Notes under the pieces: generated by a model | Told to the model about the DNA's origin: nothing | The model's input: only the letters and a program-made list of their open reading frames with translations | Databases searched by the model: none | Position numbers and translations under genes: made by a program | Shown here: in pieces, positions 41,908 to 52,384 of the stretch | Numbering within the stretch: position 1 is the first letter of the stretch | How the letters are laid out: the number at the start of each line of letters is the position of its first letter | Assembly: GCA_027575765.1 (NCBI GenBank) | Contig: JANBPT010000006.1 | Coordinates: 1 to 64,000, forward strand | From: Tieghemiomyces parasiticus | Lineage: Eukaryota; Kickxellomycota; Dimargaritomycetes; Dimargaritales; Dimargaritaceae | DNA length: 64,000 nucleotides | Direction of reading: 5' to 3'

Positions 41908-44900
41908 TCATGGAACGGTGAGCTCTCGGCTAACGAGTTCCAAAGCTATTACCTCTCTCTCTATTTCTTTCTCTCCCACACCGCCTATGTTTCTTCGTGG
42001 AAACGAGGATCGAGTCACTATCGGATGTAATTGTATATTATTGTTTTTACGCTTTTACTCTGCTGACAAGCGGTGTAAGAGACGCTCATACCGCGGGGCT
42101 AAACGGGGAAGTCAGTATCGCCTATATCGGCTGTCGAAGGGTGGAATAGAAAAGACAGCTAGGTCTGCGTGTCACGCAACGGCTTGGGAGGAGCCCCCAT
42201 GAGAGAAAGGGGTGCAAAAGCTGGAGTGCCTTGTGTAAGTGTGACCCTACAAAGCCGTATACCCATACCTGCATCCTTTACCAAGAGCCTTCTCATAACC
42301 ACGGCGGATAAGAATGCACCATAGTGAGTGAGGGCCGCTAATAACTCTGCCGCTCGTGTACGCCAGCTTCCAATTAAGGCTGTTGTCCCGCCACAGGCCT
42401 AATTCCCCACGTCGGATACGAATATCGAGCAGGGCTTATGAAGGTTGGGTTGGGTGGACGGATTCCAGATATATGACAAAATGGGTCAGAGAGTGACGAC
42501 TGACTTTCTTGTTGGCAAGTGAGGGAAAGAGAGGGGGGTTAGAGCGCGGGGCGATGGACTAGGCGGGGTGATATCTGCGGAAGAGTCGCACAACCCGTTA
42601 CATCCGGCTAGGGGATGGCGGTCTGGCAGTCTGCAATGCTGTAGAGTATCTGACCGCACTCGTCGTACAATTGCAACTGGTCCTATCCGGTGGCCCTACG
42701 ACGGATTGGGTGGCCACAGTACCTACCTTCCAGTATGATATGGGGTGTAGGTTATTAATATATTTGAACCGGTTATCGATACTTTACTTTACTCGCGCCG
42801 GGTGACCCGAAGTAGCCACTTTTTTTGCCGGGTCTATTTCGCTAAATCTGAATTAACAAAGTAAGGAGGGGTATAGTAATGGATGACCTACTTTGGTGGG
42901 AGGAGGTGACCAACCTGGATAATAATCAACTGTCGCCGATCGATTAACCTTCTGTAGTAGAGGCTCTGCACGAAGCCGTTAAAGGCAGGTTGACCGCCAG
43001 GGCACAGAGTTGGCCAGAAGCCCATCATTGTTATCCGTATTGACTGACTCCAGACAAAGGTGAAGAGTGGGCATAGTTACAAGAGCACAGCCTCCTTTCC
43101 GTAATTGCTTCGGAGGGGGCGGTAGAGGGGGTCAGCTACCCTTCGCACACAACCACTCTCTCTTCGTATCACTCAGCTGACCACGAATGAGGTACAAGAC
43201 CTCCAGCAACTTTACGGCCGCAAAATCCATTCTCCTTTGACAATTCCAGCAGCCACCCCTCATCGTGGAGACGTGCTGTTAGTAGTGGACTGACATGCCG
43301 TACCGTTTTAATCTCGGTAGCTGTTGTATCCGGCATTTCCCTTACCGAAGCCGCGGCCTTAGAACTCAAACGTCTGCTGCCATAGAAATGTAAACAAAAA
43401 GGGGGGTGGAGAAACATTAATGGGGGCCGCCGCCTCTGTAACGGCCTCGAATTTCCCGTCCTTTCAGTTTCTGCCTTTCAACCCACATGCTGTGTCACCA
43501 TTTGCCGACCGTGTGCTGCTTCCTGATCAGTCGGATACCCTAGCCCTATCCAACCGCCCCTCCCACCTCCCCATCCGCCGCCTCATGGCTGGATCATGTC
43601 TTGGAAACCATAACCGCGAGCACTTTAACCGTTGGTGAGCCCTTCTCGCAGCTGGCAGGTGCTTTATTTACGGCTATCATTACTACCCTAGGCATATAGT
43701 TCATTGGTGTTATTAAATGGTATCAGATGAACCCCTTGCATCGAGGCTATCGTGCAAATGTCCTCCTTTTCCATCAAAAATCGATTAGAACCTGCTACAG
43801 ATGACAACGTGTCAGATCCCAAGACTAATGTGGCGGTTTGGTATGTCCAACGTTGACATCATCGAACCCCATGAAGCAATCCAACGCCTCCTTCTAGATC
43901 GAAAAGGGGTCAGTTCTACTTATTGTACACATCACCCCACCAACTGCACCCTTGACAGCTTACATTGTAGCCAAGCGCTGGCGTTAACATAGGGCCTCGG
44001 TCGTGCATCACTCGACCGGCAGATTCACGCATATTAGCCTGTCTGGGGAATGTAAACCAGTTCATCAAGGTTGAGAATTATAGGCGGACCAGCAGACTCA
44101 AACTTGAATCAACACTGGCGTGAAAAGGTATGACTGTAATATAAACACTGCCATTTGTTAGTCCCCGAGTTAAACATCCCAGCGTCCGGGGTATGTCACC
44201 CTCGAGTTGTTGCTGGAATCTAAATCACGTGATATAGAAAAGGAACGTACACAGAAGCTCCACATACGCGTGGGGGATCCACGAATGGACGCGCGGCGGG
44301 CGGAGAGATCGTCACGCGTCGATTAACATCAAAACAACACGTCGGCGACTTGCAGTTGATGGGGCCGAGACAACTGGGGTCTGCTGCCAGGTTTCCCATC
44401 ATCACATCCTAGCCCTCGCGACTAGCGTCTGAACCCCCCACCTTTTACGCACCTTGAGCACCCACGCTGCGGCCAACTTAAACGCACGTTTATTGGTAGA
44501 TTTGGACCGCCCCTTTGCTAAACAATCCGCCGATTTAACGCGCTTAAAGGCCCATCACAGAAATGGCGCATTTCAACTCCCCCCTCCAAAGGGGTATACC
44601 GTTGCAGCCGAACATTCGATCCCGGCCGGGTTCATTGTCGATAAGGCCAACGGTCGGGTGAGAGCCGTGGTGAACTGAGCACTGGCGTCATTGATTTCCC
44701 CTTGTACTGTTGACAGTACCGCCGCGGCCACGGTGAATGAAAGGGTGAAGACCCATCCTCCAAACCTGGCCGGAAGTGGGTGAATTAGCGAGCCTGCCCC
44801 TGGGTACTCTTGTCAGCCCCTCGCATCTAATGGCCCGCCAGGTGTATTAGGCCAACCGGGCGTCCCACTTTGACGCCATAACCCCTCTTGTTCTTGTTTG

Positions 44901-45363
44901 ACCTCTGTTTGATTACACACCTAAACTTTGACAGCAGAAATAGGCCCACCCCCCCTTCGACTCGGAACGTGTCTCGAACCCCACCTTCGCCCCGCGACCC
45001 TTTCGCACCCATACGCTAGTCCTCTTACTCGCACGCTGGTGTTTGGCCTCTAGGCTGTTTAGGCACTGCAACACCGCTCGCCACACATTTGCATTACACC
45101 TCACGTCGGCACCTCTGCAAGACCTGAGCGGGCACGAACGCGCTACACTCTTTTGCCAACCCACCGCATTCCGCCTTAGCCCTTACCACTTGGGTTTCCG
45201 AGGTCTAGCGCACGTACTGCACCGGTACACATCTCACCTACGCGTCGCCCCCCTCGCCCGTATCCTCTGACCTGCTGCGTCCCGTTCATCCTAAAGTCTC
45301 TTACCGCCACGTGGACCAGCGCGCATCGGTTCTACCTAGGCCTCCGCTTTTCGGAACGTCGCC
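41908..45363. other. 3.5-kb region with coding-like fragments but no gene model
   Basis: Three plus-strand pieces have codon use like real exons but lack starts or partners. 42572-42808 contains AVEYLTALVVQLQLVLSGG. 43801-43992 starts ATG after CTACAG and contains HEAIQRLLLDRKG. 44454-44678 ends PAGFIVDKANGRVRAVVN then TGA. They could be exons of one gene, or remains of decayed members of the secreted family. The last 300 bp are the pyrimidine-rich leader of the gene at 45364. Confidence 0.3.
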
Positions 45364-47009
45364 ATGGCCGCCTACTTCAATATCTACGGCCTGTTCCTCT
45401 TCTTCAACCTGCTCAACCTCGCCGTTTACGGGCTGGTCATTGCCGTCGCTTGCAAGAATGTCATCCATTCGGCCACCAACGTGATCATTTACAACAGCTA
45501 CACGGGTAGTCTGTGTCTGCTACTCTTGTTCGCTGAGTTCCGTTTACCCAGTTTCGTGCACGAGTACCTCAAGTTTCTCTGTACGTACCGCGGCCGAGGC
45601 CTACTGTATACATTGTAAGTACCTAATCATACGGCTCATGGTGTCCTTACGAGTCTACCCGAAATATAGTGCAGGCCGTTCGCTCTGCCTTTATTTTATT
45701 TTTTCAAACTCCGACCGAGTCCGCCTGACTTACCCAATACCCTGACCTACTTTGTTGCGTATCACCTTCAATACCCTATCCTAAACATTTCAGCTTTGGG
45801 TGTCTCGTGTACGCCCCATCAACGTTTAACATCGTGGCTTGTATTCTAGTCGTCTCGGTGGGTGTCGCGTTCTTCCTGCTCTCCTGGGTCCCCATGGCAC
45901 CGCCCAGTTTCGGTCTACTCGACAACTGGCGGGCCTGGACTTATCAGGGCACCCGCAATCTCTACCGCAACACCACCAAGGCTGACCCGCACAACTCCAA
46001 ATACGTTGATCTCACCAGTCACGACCACCGCCGCGTGGCTGACGATATCCTTGAGTACCATGAAGATCAGTACATGACCGACCTGCGTGGTGAGGATATC
46101 GAAATGGTCAAAGCCGACCTGCGACGCCACCCCACGGCGTCGCACCTCCACCGGGGCGTGTCTATGGTCCACGCGCCGTCGTTAGACCACCCGCACGAGT
46201 TCACCCAGCGGCATACTCTCGGCAAGACTTACGTGGCCTCCGCCACCATGCCGAACGGTTCCGCCTCCTCAACGTCCTCAGCATCTTCGGCCACCGCCAA
46301 TTCCTCCACGGGGTCCGCGGCGGTACCTTCCCACGTGAATAATTTAGCCCGGTCCCTCACCGCCGCCCCGATGACCGGTGGAGCGCACACTAACACGCTA
46401 ATGACGGGACCCGGCGCCACTGCAGCACACTTCTCGACCGTTGCCGGCTCACCGCCAACTTGGAACCGCACGAATCCGTTCTACCCGACGCTGCAAGCCA
46501 CGTCGACCAGCCTGGCCATCCAGGACCTCGCTATGGAACTTGACCGGGCCTACCCGCTCCCACTGCCACCGGTGGCCTATAACGGTGACACCCATACCAG
46601 CGCGGCCTACCGTCCCCTGCCGGACGCCTTCGCTGCCGACGAGGAGGATGATGGCGACTACGACGTCGGCTACGATAGGGCTGAAGGGAGCGAACACGCC
46701 CGCGAGATGGCCCGGGCCGCCGCCGCCGACGCCGGTCTCTCCGCCACGTTAGCGCTCTACAGTCCGAGCGACGCTGGTCGTCGCGGACCCGTAGACGCCG
46801 CCGCTTTCGATCATCCTTACCTTGCCTCCTCTGCCCACCCAGACTGGTCTTTCCGGGTACCGCCAACCGCCGCCCCGCTCACCTCCCATAGCCTTGAACC
46901 CACTTCGACCTCTGACTCGGACCGTACCGCGGTACCTACATCTTCGGTTCTGGCCGAAATTCAGCAGGCGGTGTTTGAATCCAGCCACATGAGAGGCCGG
47001 GGAATATAG
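45364..47009 (+). CDS. COPI-associated (COPI_assoc) four-helix membrane protein
   Basis: 488 aa from exons 45364-45614 and 45794-47009 (GTAAGT donor, CAG acceptor, phase 2). The first 115 residues contain four membrane helices with the family's hallmark between helices 2 and 3: LLLFAEFRLPSFVHEYLKFL then YRGRGLLYTFFGCLVY, the junction falling inside it. COPI_assoc proteins are small Golgi/ER membrane proteins of uncertain function linked to COPI vesicles. Here the usual short protein carries a tail of about 370 residues, mostly Ser/Thr/Ala/Pro-rich and probably cytosolic, with an acidic patch (ADEEDDGDYD) and a YPLPLPP motif. The tail may bind adaptors; that is inference. Confidence 0.82.
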
Positions 47010-49739
47010 GGTGGAAGTCACCGGTACCACCCCCCCCCCTTTCCTCCGCACTGCTGCCCCTCCCCCCTCCCCCGCTTGTCGCCCAATTGGGGGCTCTTCC
47101 ATGCCTCCACTCTCTAGGATATTGTCTGTCCGATTACCTTTCTGTACCTAACTTACCCTTTCGCCGCCAGATTCCTGTCTTGCTTCGCACTGTTCCATCG
47201 CCTTCTCCTTTGCGTATCGCCCATGCCCAAACCTTCGTCCTCCTTTTTGTACCATTTATATATATTTTGGGTTCTGTGCCCCCCTACACTGTGCTTGCCC
47301 TAATGTCTATCAACCCCTCCCCGTCCTCTACCATTTCATCTTCCTTGCACCATTGCCAGCAATACTCCATCCTCCTCCTCCTCATTCGCTTCTTCCTATC
47401 ACCTCTCCATTTACGGTGTTCGCCGTTCTAACAAATGCCTACCGGCGACTGCCTCCCTCTCATAATTGTACCCCAATAAATACCCTACATTCACTGTTTC
47501 GTATCGCTCTATTCGCGATAGGTCTACATGAATCGAATCTGCGCGTCCGTTCGCGCTATCAGAGCACCCTATCGCTGAACCATTATTTCGTTCATGATGC
47601 TTTCTACCCTGTTGTCTCGTGTTGACGAGTATCAAAGAGACGCAACCGTATCTTAAGCTCTACTGTGAGCGAGGACTCTTGTGTAGGGCAGTTTTTTTCT
47701 TGACAAGCCAGTGAAGATCATGTAAATATGAGATCTAACTTCTAGAGTGAAAGTTTACCAACACAATACAGCCAGGACGAGGAATATACTAAATCATGTA
47801 CCCTAGAAATAGGATGGTCGATTTTGACCCACTGGCGCCCGTGCCGCCGATAACCTTCACTTGCTGGGTTGCACGGCGGAATTGGGGCGACCAATGACAG
47901 TAATGGCGGTGGCATTAATTATGGGGGTAATACATTCAAGCTAAAGCAGGTAGTTGTAAGGGTAGGGGAGAAGGCTAAGGGAAAAGCGGGGCAACAAGGT
48001 GGTAGCCGAGTGCTACGAAATACCAAACGATACAAGGGGGGGGGTATAGGTGATAAAACGGAGGAGGAATCTCAGAAAGGCTGAGGGCTTCCGAAATTAA
48101 CAATAGTTTTTTTTTGGGGGGAGGGGTTTCGGGTTTTGCGATTAAGGTGGCAAGGGGAACAAAGGTAAGCTAATGGCGGCGCCGATTGGTAAGGGAATAG
48201 AACCAAGGACCAAAGGGAAAAATAATCTGTGAATAAAAGGGTAAAGGAAAAGGAACATCAAAGGCAATAATGGTGAATACAAGTCCCGTTAGATCGTAGA
48301 AAAGGGGCAGGAGAATCCCCGGTTCCTGTTTCGGCACCGCTGGTATCGTTTTATCCTTCGTGGCAAGCGAAAATAGGGCGAAGAATGGTAGACGCAATTA
48401 TGAACGCTACAATGGTAAATAAAAATAATGATCATTTAGAGCTGGATCCTTGACCGGGATTCGATGTATTCATGAAATGAAAAATGTACGTTGGGGTCTG
48501 GCCCCCCCCTCTTTTACCAGAACTGACGCAGGCCTGCTGTTTCAGGTGAGCCAAGGGTATGCGACAGGCTTTAATGGTATCGGTGGTAAAGAGCCCATCA
48601 GATAGTCCGTGGCTATTACAAGCAGCGGATGGCCAGTGGTCGACAATTATAACTACGGCAACCACTCGCATGTCACCGTCGAAGCAAAAGGGATGGTGAG
48701 GGTAGCTACGCGAGGGGGGTGAAGTCGCGTGTCGCGCAAGTCCTACTTCCCCCTTCTTGCCATTCATTCATCCAGCCGTCCGAGTACTACTAACCGAAAT
48801 CTGAGAATTAGGCGATCAGACCGAGCTATTATTTTTTACCTTCCCCCCTTTCCGCTTTACAATGACTCCGCGTCTCGACGAGACGTACGGTTTCTGTAAA
48901 GCCCGCCCTTCCCTTTGTAAAACGAGACCGGTCCAAATGTCCCCTATGGAGGACCCTCGAGACAAACGACACATACGGGCCCGCACGATACCTAAATATA
49001 GATACAGAACCCGGCCCGCTTGCATGTGTGATTTTGGCACGGGTCCCTCGTTCACCTTTCCCTTCGGATCCCGCCTCCTCGCGCTGTATCATACGATTAA
49101 GAGCCGTGGACTATAAGGGTATCCTATGTATCGATGCCGATGAATATATCCCCACCACATGACCCAGGCGTTTCGAGAATTTCCAGTCGGGTCCCTCCCG
49201 CCCACCGCCCGTCCAACCAAAGCGGCGAACGAGAGTGTGGCGTCGAAAACGACACCAACGTTACAGCTTAGAGAGGGGGGGATAAGGGTGAAGGCAACAG
49301 CGGGAGAGGATAGGAGATGGTGGCGTCGTTGTGCGCAAAAAGGACGAGGTAGGAAGCCCCACAGCTACGTTCAACTGGATCACATTCTAATATATATATT
49401 AATATCTCACGATTTCCCTCCCGTCCTGTGTGAATCAAGCTGGATTACTTAGCCTTCCCGCCCAACAGACAAGTCATTTCAAGTGCTCTCTCCCCAATCG
49501 CGTACCAATTGCACTACGTATCGCCAAAAGCCGTTTCTCTTAGGTAGGTTGGCTACTAATCACAGGCCCTGTGACTCTAAGCATGCGTAGCTGCGCATGT
49601 CCGGGGCCTGTAATCATATAGAGAATCCATCTCCATACCTTCCCTGTCGATTGCTCTACCTTACACTTTCACTTTCACTCACCACTCAACTGCCGATTAT
49701 TTTTCGATCTAAACATCACAATTATCATTCTTTAGCGCT
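47010..49739. other. 2.7-kb intergenic, no gene supported
   Basis: Begins with CT-rich 3' sequence of the previous gene. Frames up to 114 codons, composition biased by low-complexity DNA. A T8G-rich stretch near 48105-48127 and a C-run near 48500 are seen. The palindrome at 49560 is listed separately. Confidence 0.4.
49560..49618. repeat. nested palindrome
   Basis: TCACAGGCCCTGTGA (49560-49574) is a perfect odd palindrome. Further on, CATGCG and CGCATG flank a six-base loop. Around both, ATCACAGGCCC at left is answered by GGGCCTGTAATCAT at right. The whole can fold as one long hairpin. It lies about 120-180 bp upstream of the ATG at 49740, so a regulatory role or a MITE remnant is possible. 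Confidence 0.55.
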
Positions 49740-51274
49740 ATGAAAACCGCCGTTGTCCTTTATACCCTCGCCGTCTCGGCTTTGGCTTTGCCAGCCCCGC
49801 CGGATTCGCAGACCGGGGGCGTGCATGTCGCATCCGGCTTAACTAGCCCTTTCAATTCGGACTGGCCCATAGACCAATTTGTTGACGAGCCGGAAGAACT
49901 GAATCCGAACGGCTACGATCCATATCCTAGTCGCAAAACACCCAAGTCGAGGTACTTCACCGCGTCTGAATCGCTTTCCGAGGGCTGGGGCAGTGGAGAG
50001 TCATTCGAAGGCTTTGACCAAGCCGAGGACGTCAATTTCCCCTCCCCCGAACGCTCAAGTTCGATCGTAGGCATTGCTACAATTTCCCAGCATGAAACTG
50101 ACCCGACCGCGGAGAGCCGCAATCAGGCCCTGGTAAGTACGAACGACTGACGAATACCCCCTCACTGGTGCACCCCCCCCATGAGTGCATCGGCTCCATT
50201 AGGTCAATTCCACACTTATGAAGAAAACCGGGTTCAAGCGCTTAGCCCTTTACCAGCCTAAGGGTAATATTATTGTGAAGAAACACTAACCTACCACATG
50301 GGGCTCCCTGTTTGTAATCGTCATTTTCCTGCATGTAGGCCGCTTCTCCTCATTTCCTGGTCAGTGAGCTTGCTCCGTGTCTCAGGGCCCTGGCGCAGAC
50401 CTACTTCACCCTCGCCGAGGCCGCTATCACCACCGTGCCCGATAACGTCTCGCAAATGTCACAGGCCAACATGTACTACAGTAGGCAGGAGCGTCCGCAG
50501 ACCACTGGTGGGGATACCTACGCCTTATTCGATTACCCGATCCCTGCTGAATACCGCAAAGCCGTTGGCGACCAGGATCTGGTCGTACTCGCCACTGAGT
50601 ACGCCGAGAACAAGCCTGATGATTCTGTGCTCATTGGAGTCCTGGAAGCTCTGTTTAACGGCGCTGAATCTGGCACCTTGCTTGAGGATTTACTGGCTTT
50701 TCTACCGGAGCAGACACAGAAGGATTACCGATCCTACGTACCCGACGCAGCCGGCGAGACCGCCACCAGATTCGGTCTAAAGTTCATTGTGTCGACGGTC
50801 GTACCCGCCATAACCATCGCCATGTGCCAGATTAACCGGTGCGGTAAGGCCGCGGAGCTTTGGGACAGGTTCTTGGAGACAAGTTCTGACCCGAGCGAGG
50901 ATAATGGTTCGGCCGACCGGGTCTCTACGCCGAGTGAATTCAAGTCGTCCATTCTGACTACCATTATCTACATCTCCAGCTTTTTCTCAGAGGAGGGTTC
51001 TAACGACGTAATCTCTACGAGAGATGCTAGCCGGGCTAATGAGCTTGAGCAACTCCTAACGACCTATGATTCTCAGCTTGCTTCAAAGGACAGAATGACC
51101 CTCAGCAGGGTCCTCAAAACTCCGATCGACAACCGCTTGATATACGGTTCGTTGTTTCTGAATATCGATGAATATTTGTTCGAGCCATCGGAGAAGGGTC
51201 TCAACCTGGCCCTAAGCAAAAGGTTTTCGCCTCAATCGACCGCCGCAGCCAAGAAAAAATTTAATTGGTTCTAG
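49740..51274 (+). CDS. two-exon secreted helical protein, family unknown
   Basis: 442 aa from exons 49740-50132 and 50339-51274, GTAAGT donor, GTAG acceptor, phase 0. Exon 1 gives a signal peptide (VSALALP) and an acidic, Ser/Pro/Asp-rich linker of about 110 residues. Exon 2 is a helical domain from about 132 on: LRALAQTYFTLAEAAI, then LIGVLEALFNGAESG, LEDLLAFLPEQTQKDY, FIVSTVVPAITIAM, FKSSILTTIIYISSFF, and RLIYGSLFLNIDEYL. The two Cys near 285 (MCQINRC) are close together. The order of motifs parallels the 39-kb protein. It ends in a Lys-rich KKKFNWF. No known family. Secreted; function unknown. Confidence 0.8.
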
Positions 51275-51305
51275 CCGGGGTCTCGTGTCCAACCTTCGGT
51301 GGGTT

Positions 51306-51311
51306 AATAAA
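51306..51311 (+). terminator. polyadenylation signal of the 49.7-kb gene
   Basis: AATAAA 32 bp after the stop codon at 51272-51274. Confidence 0.5.
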
Positions 51312-51730
51312 TGAGTTTGCGTCGCCTGTTTGTTGACTACGCTACGGTCTTATGCCACTTATCAATCACTGCACTTGGAACATGGAAAGCATCTTGCCAA
51401 ACCAATTTTGGTACGAGGCCTCTCCAACCCCATACGAGAAACTTTGTGGCTAGTTTTTAATGTGTGGATTATGAGTACATGGACTGAAAGGGTGCGGGAG
51501 TAAGAATTATTATGAATTAGGTATCGGCCTACGGCTGATTTAGCGGGGGTACGTTGGGCAAGAGAAAATAGTGTTTACGAGAGAGACTAGGGCGGTGTGC
51601 TGGGAAAGGGGACTCAGTGGGGAAAATCACGCCGACCAGAGTTTCGGACGATCTCTATTTACCTATACCAACGCCCAACCATTAAAGAGAAACATACTTT
51701 CGAGTGAGGAAGTGAGCGTATGGGAGAAAA

Positions 51731-52192
51731 TTAGAAAGTGAGCAGGGCAGCAAGAGCAGTAAACCCGGCGGCGACGCCGACACCACGGAAGGCGGCGGCT
51801 CCGCTAGTAGTGTCGTTGTAGTCTTCGGCAGTGTTCTCGACGGCACCAGCAGCGTTCGTGGGAGTACCGGTGGCCTTAGCCTGGTTGGAGGACGAACCCG
51901 AACCCGAAGGGGAGGCGGTGGCAGTGGAACGGGCGCTGGAAAGGCGGGTGGACTGATTGACCACTTGGGACGCCAGGTTGGTTGCGACGCTCTCGGCCCC
52001 AGCAGCGACCTCGGTAGCAACGCCTACGGCTCCCGACGCAATGACAGTGGCCACGTTGACGGCGCCCGAGGCGACGTTCTGGCCAAATTCGATCACATCA
52101 CCGACAGCGTTGCCAATGTCACCGGCGAGGTCGGCGACAGCGGGACGGACCACAGCAAGGACGCAGACGGTGGCGAGAGTCTTGAACTGCAT
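51731..52192 (-). CDS. GPI-anchored-type Ala/Ser/Val-rich surface protein
   Basis: 153 aa, single exon. A signal peptide of about 20 residues (MQFKTLATVCVLAVVRPAVA) leads to an Ala/Val/Gly-rich amphipathic region with an 11-residue rhythm (NVASGAVNVAT, VIASGAVGVAT, EVAAGAESVAT). A Ser/Thr/Gly-rich spacer follows, then a small-residue site (TTSGAAA) before a hydrophobic C-terminal helix ending AALLTF, the layout of a GPI attachment signal. No enzyme domain and no Cys beyond the leader. I took the Met at 52192; the 18 residues before it, from 52246, are non-hydrophobic and would bury the leader. Probably a cell-wall or plasma-membrane protein. Confidence 0.78.
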   Translation of the reverse strand: MQFKTLATVCVLAVVRPAVADLAGDIGNAVGDVIEFGQNVASGAVNVATVIASGAVGVATEVAAGAESVATNLASQVVNQSTRLSSARSTATASPSGSGSSSNQAKATGTPTNAAGAVENTAEDYNDTTSGAAAFRGVGVAAGFTALAALLTF

Positions 52193-52375
52193 GATGATTA
52201 GCGGGCGTGAGCGAGGATGAGTATTAAAAAGACGCGGATGATACAAGTAGGCTGAGGTAGGTCAGGCACCTAAAAGACAGCTGAGGTGGAGTTGGAGGCT
52301 AATGGTATAACAATGCGGGAAGGTAAGACAATGACGGGTAACGACTGGTAGCAAACTGCTGGCGCACCGGTGCTT

Positions 52376-52384
52376 CTTATATAC
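52376..52384 (-). promoter_or_regulatory. possible TATA box of the surface-protein gene
   Basis: Minus-strand TATATAAG about 185 bp before the start codon at 52192. A weaker A/T box lies nearer, around 52223. Confidence 0.4.
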
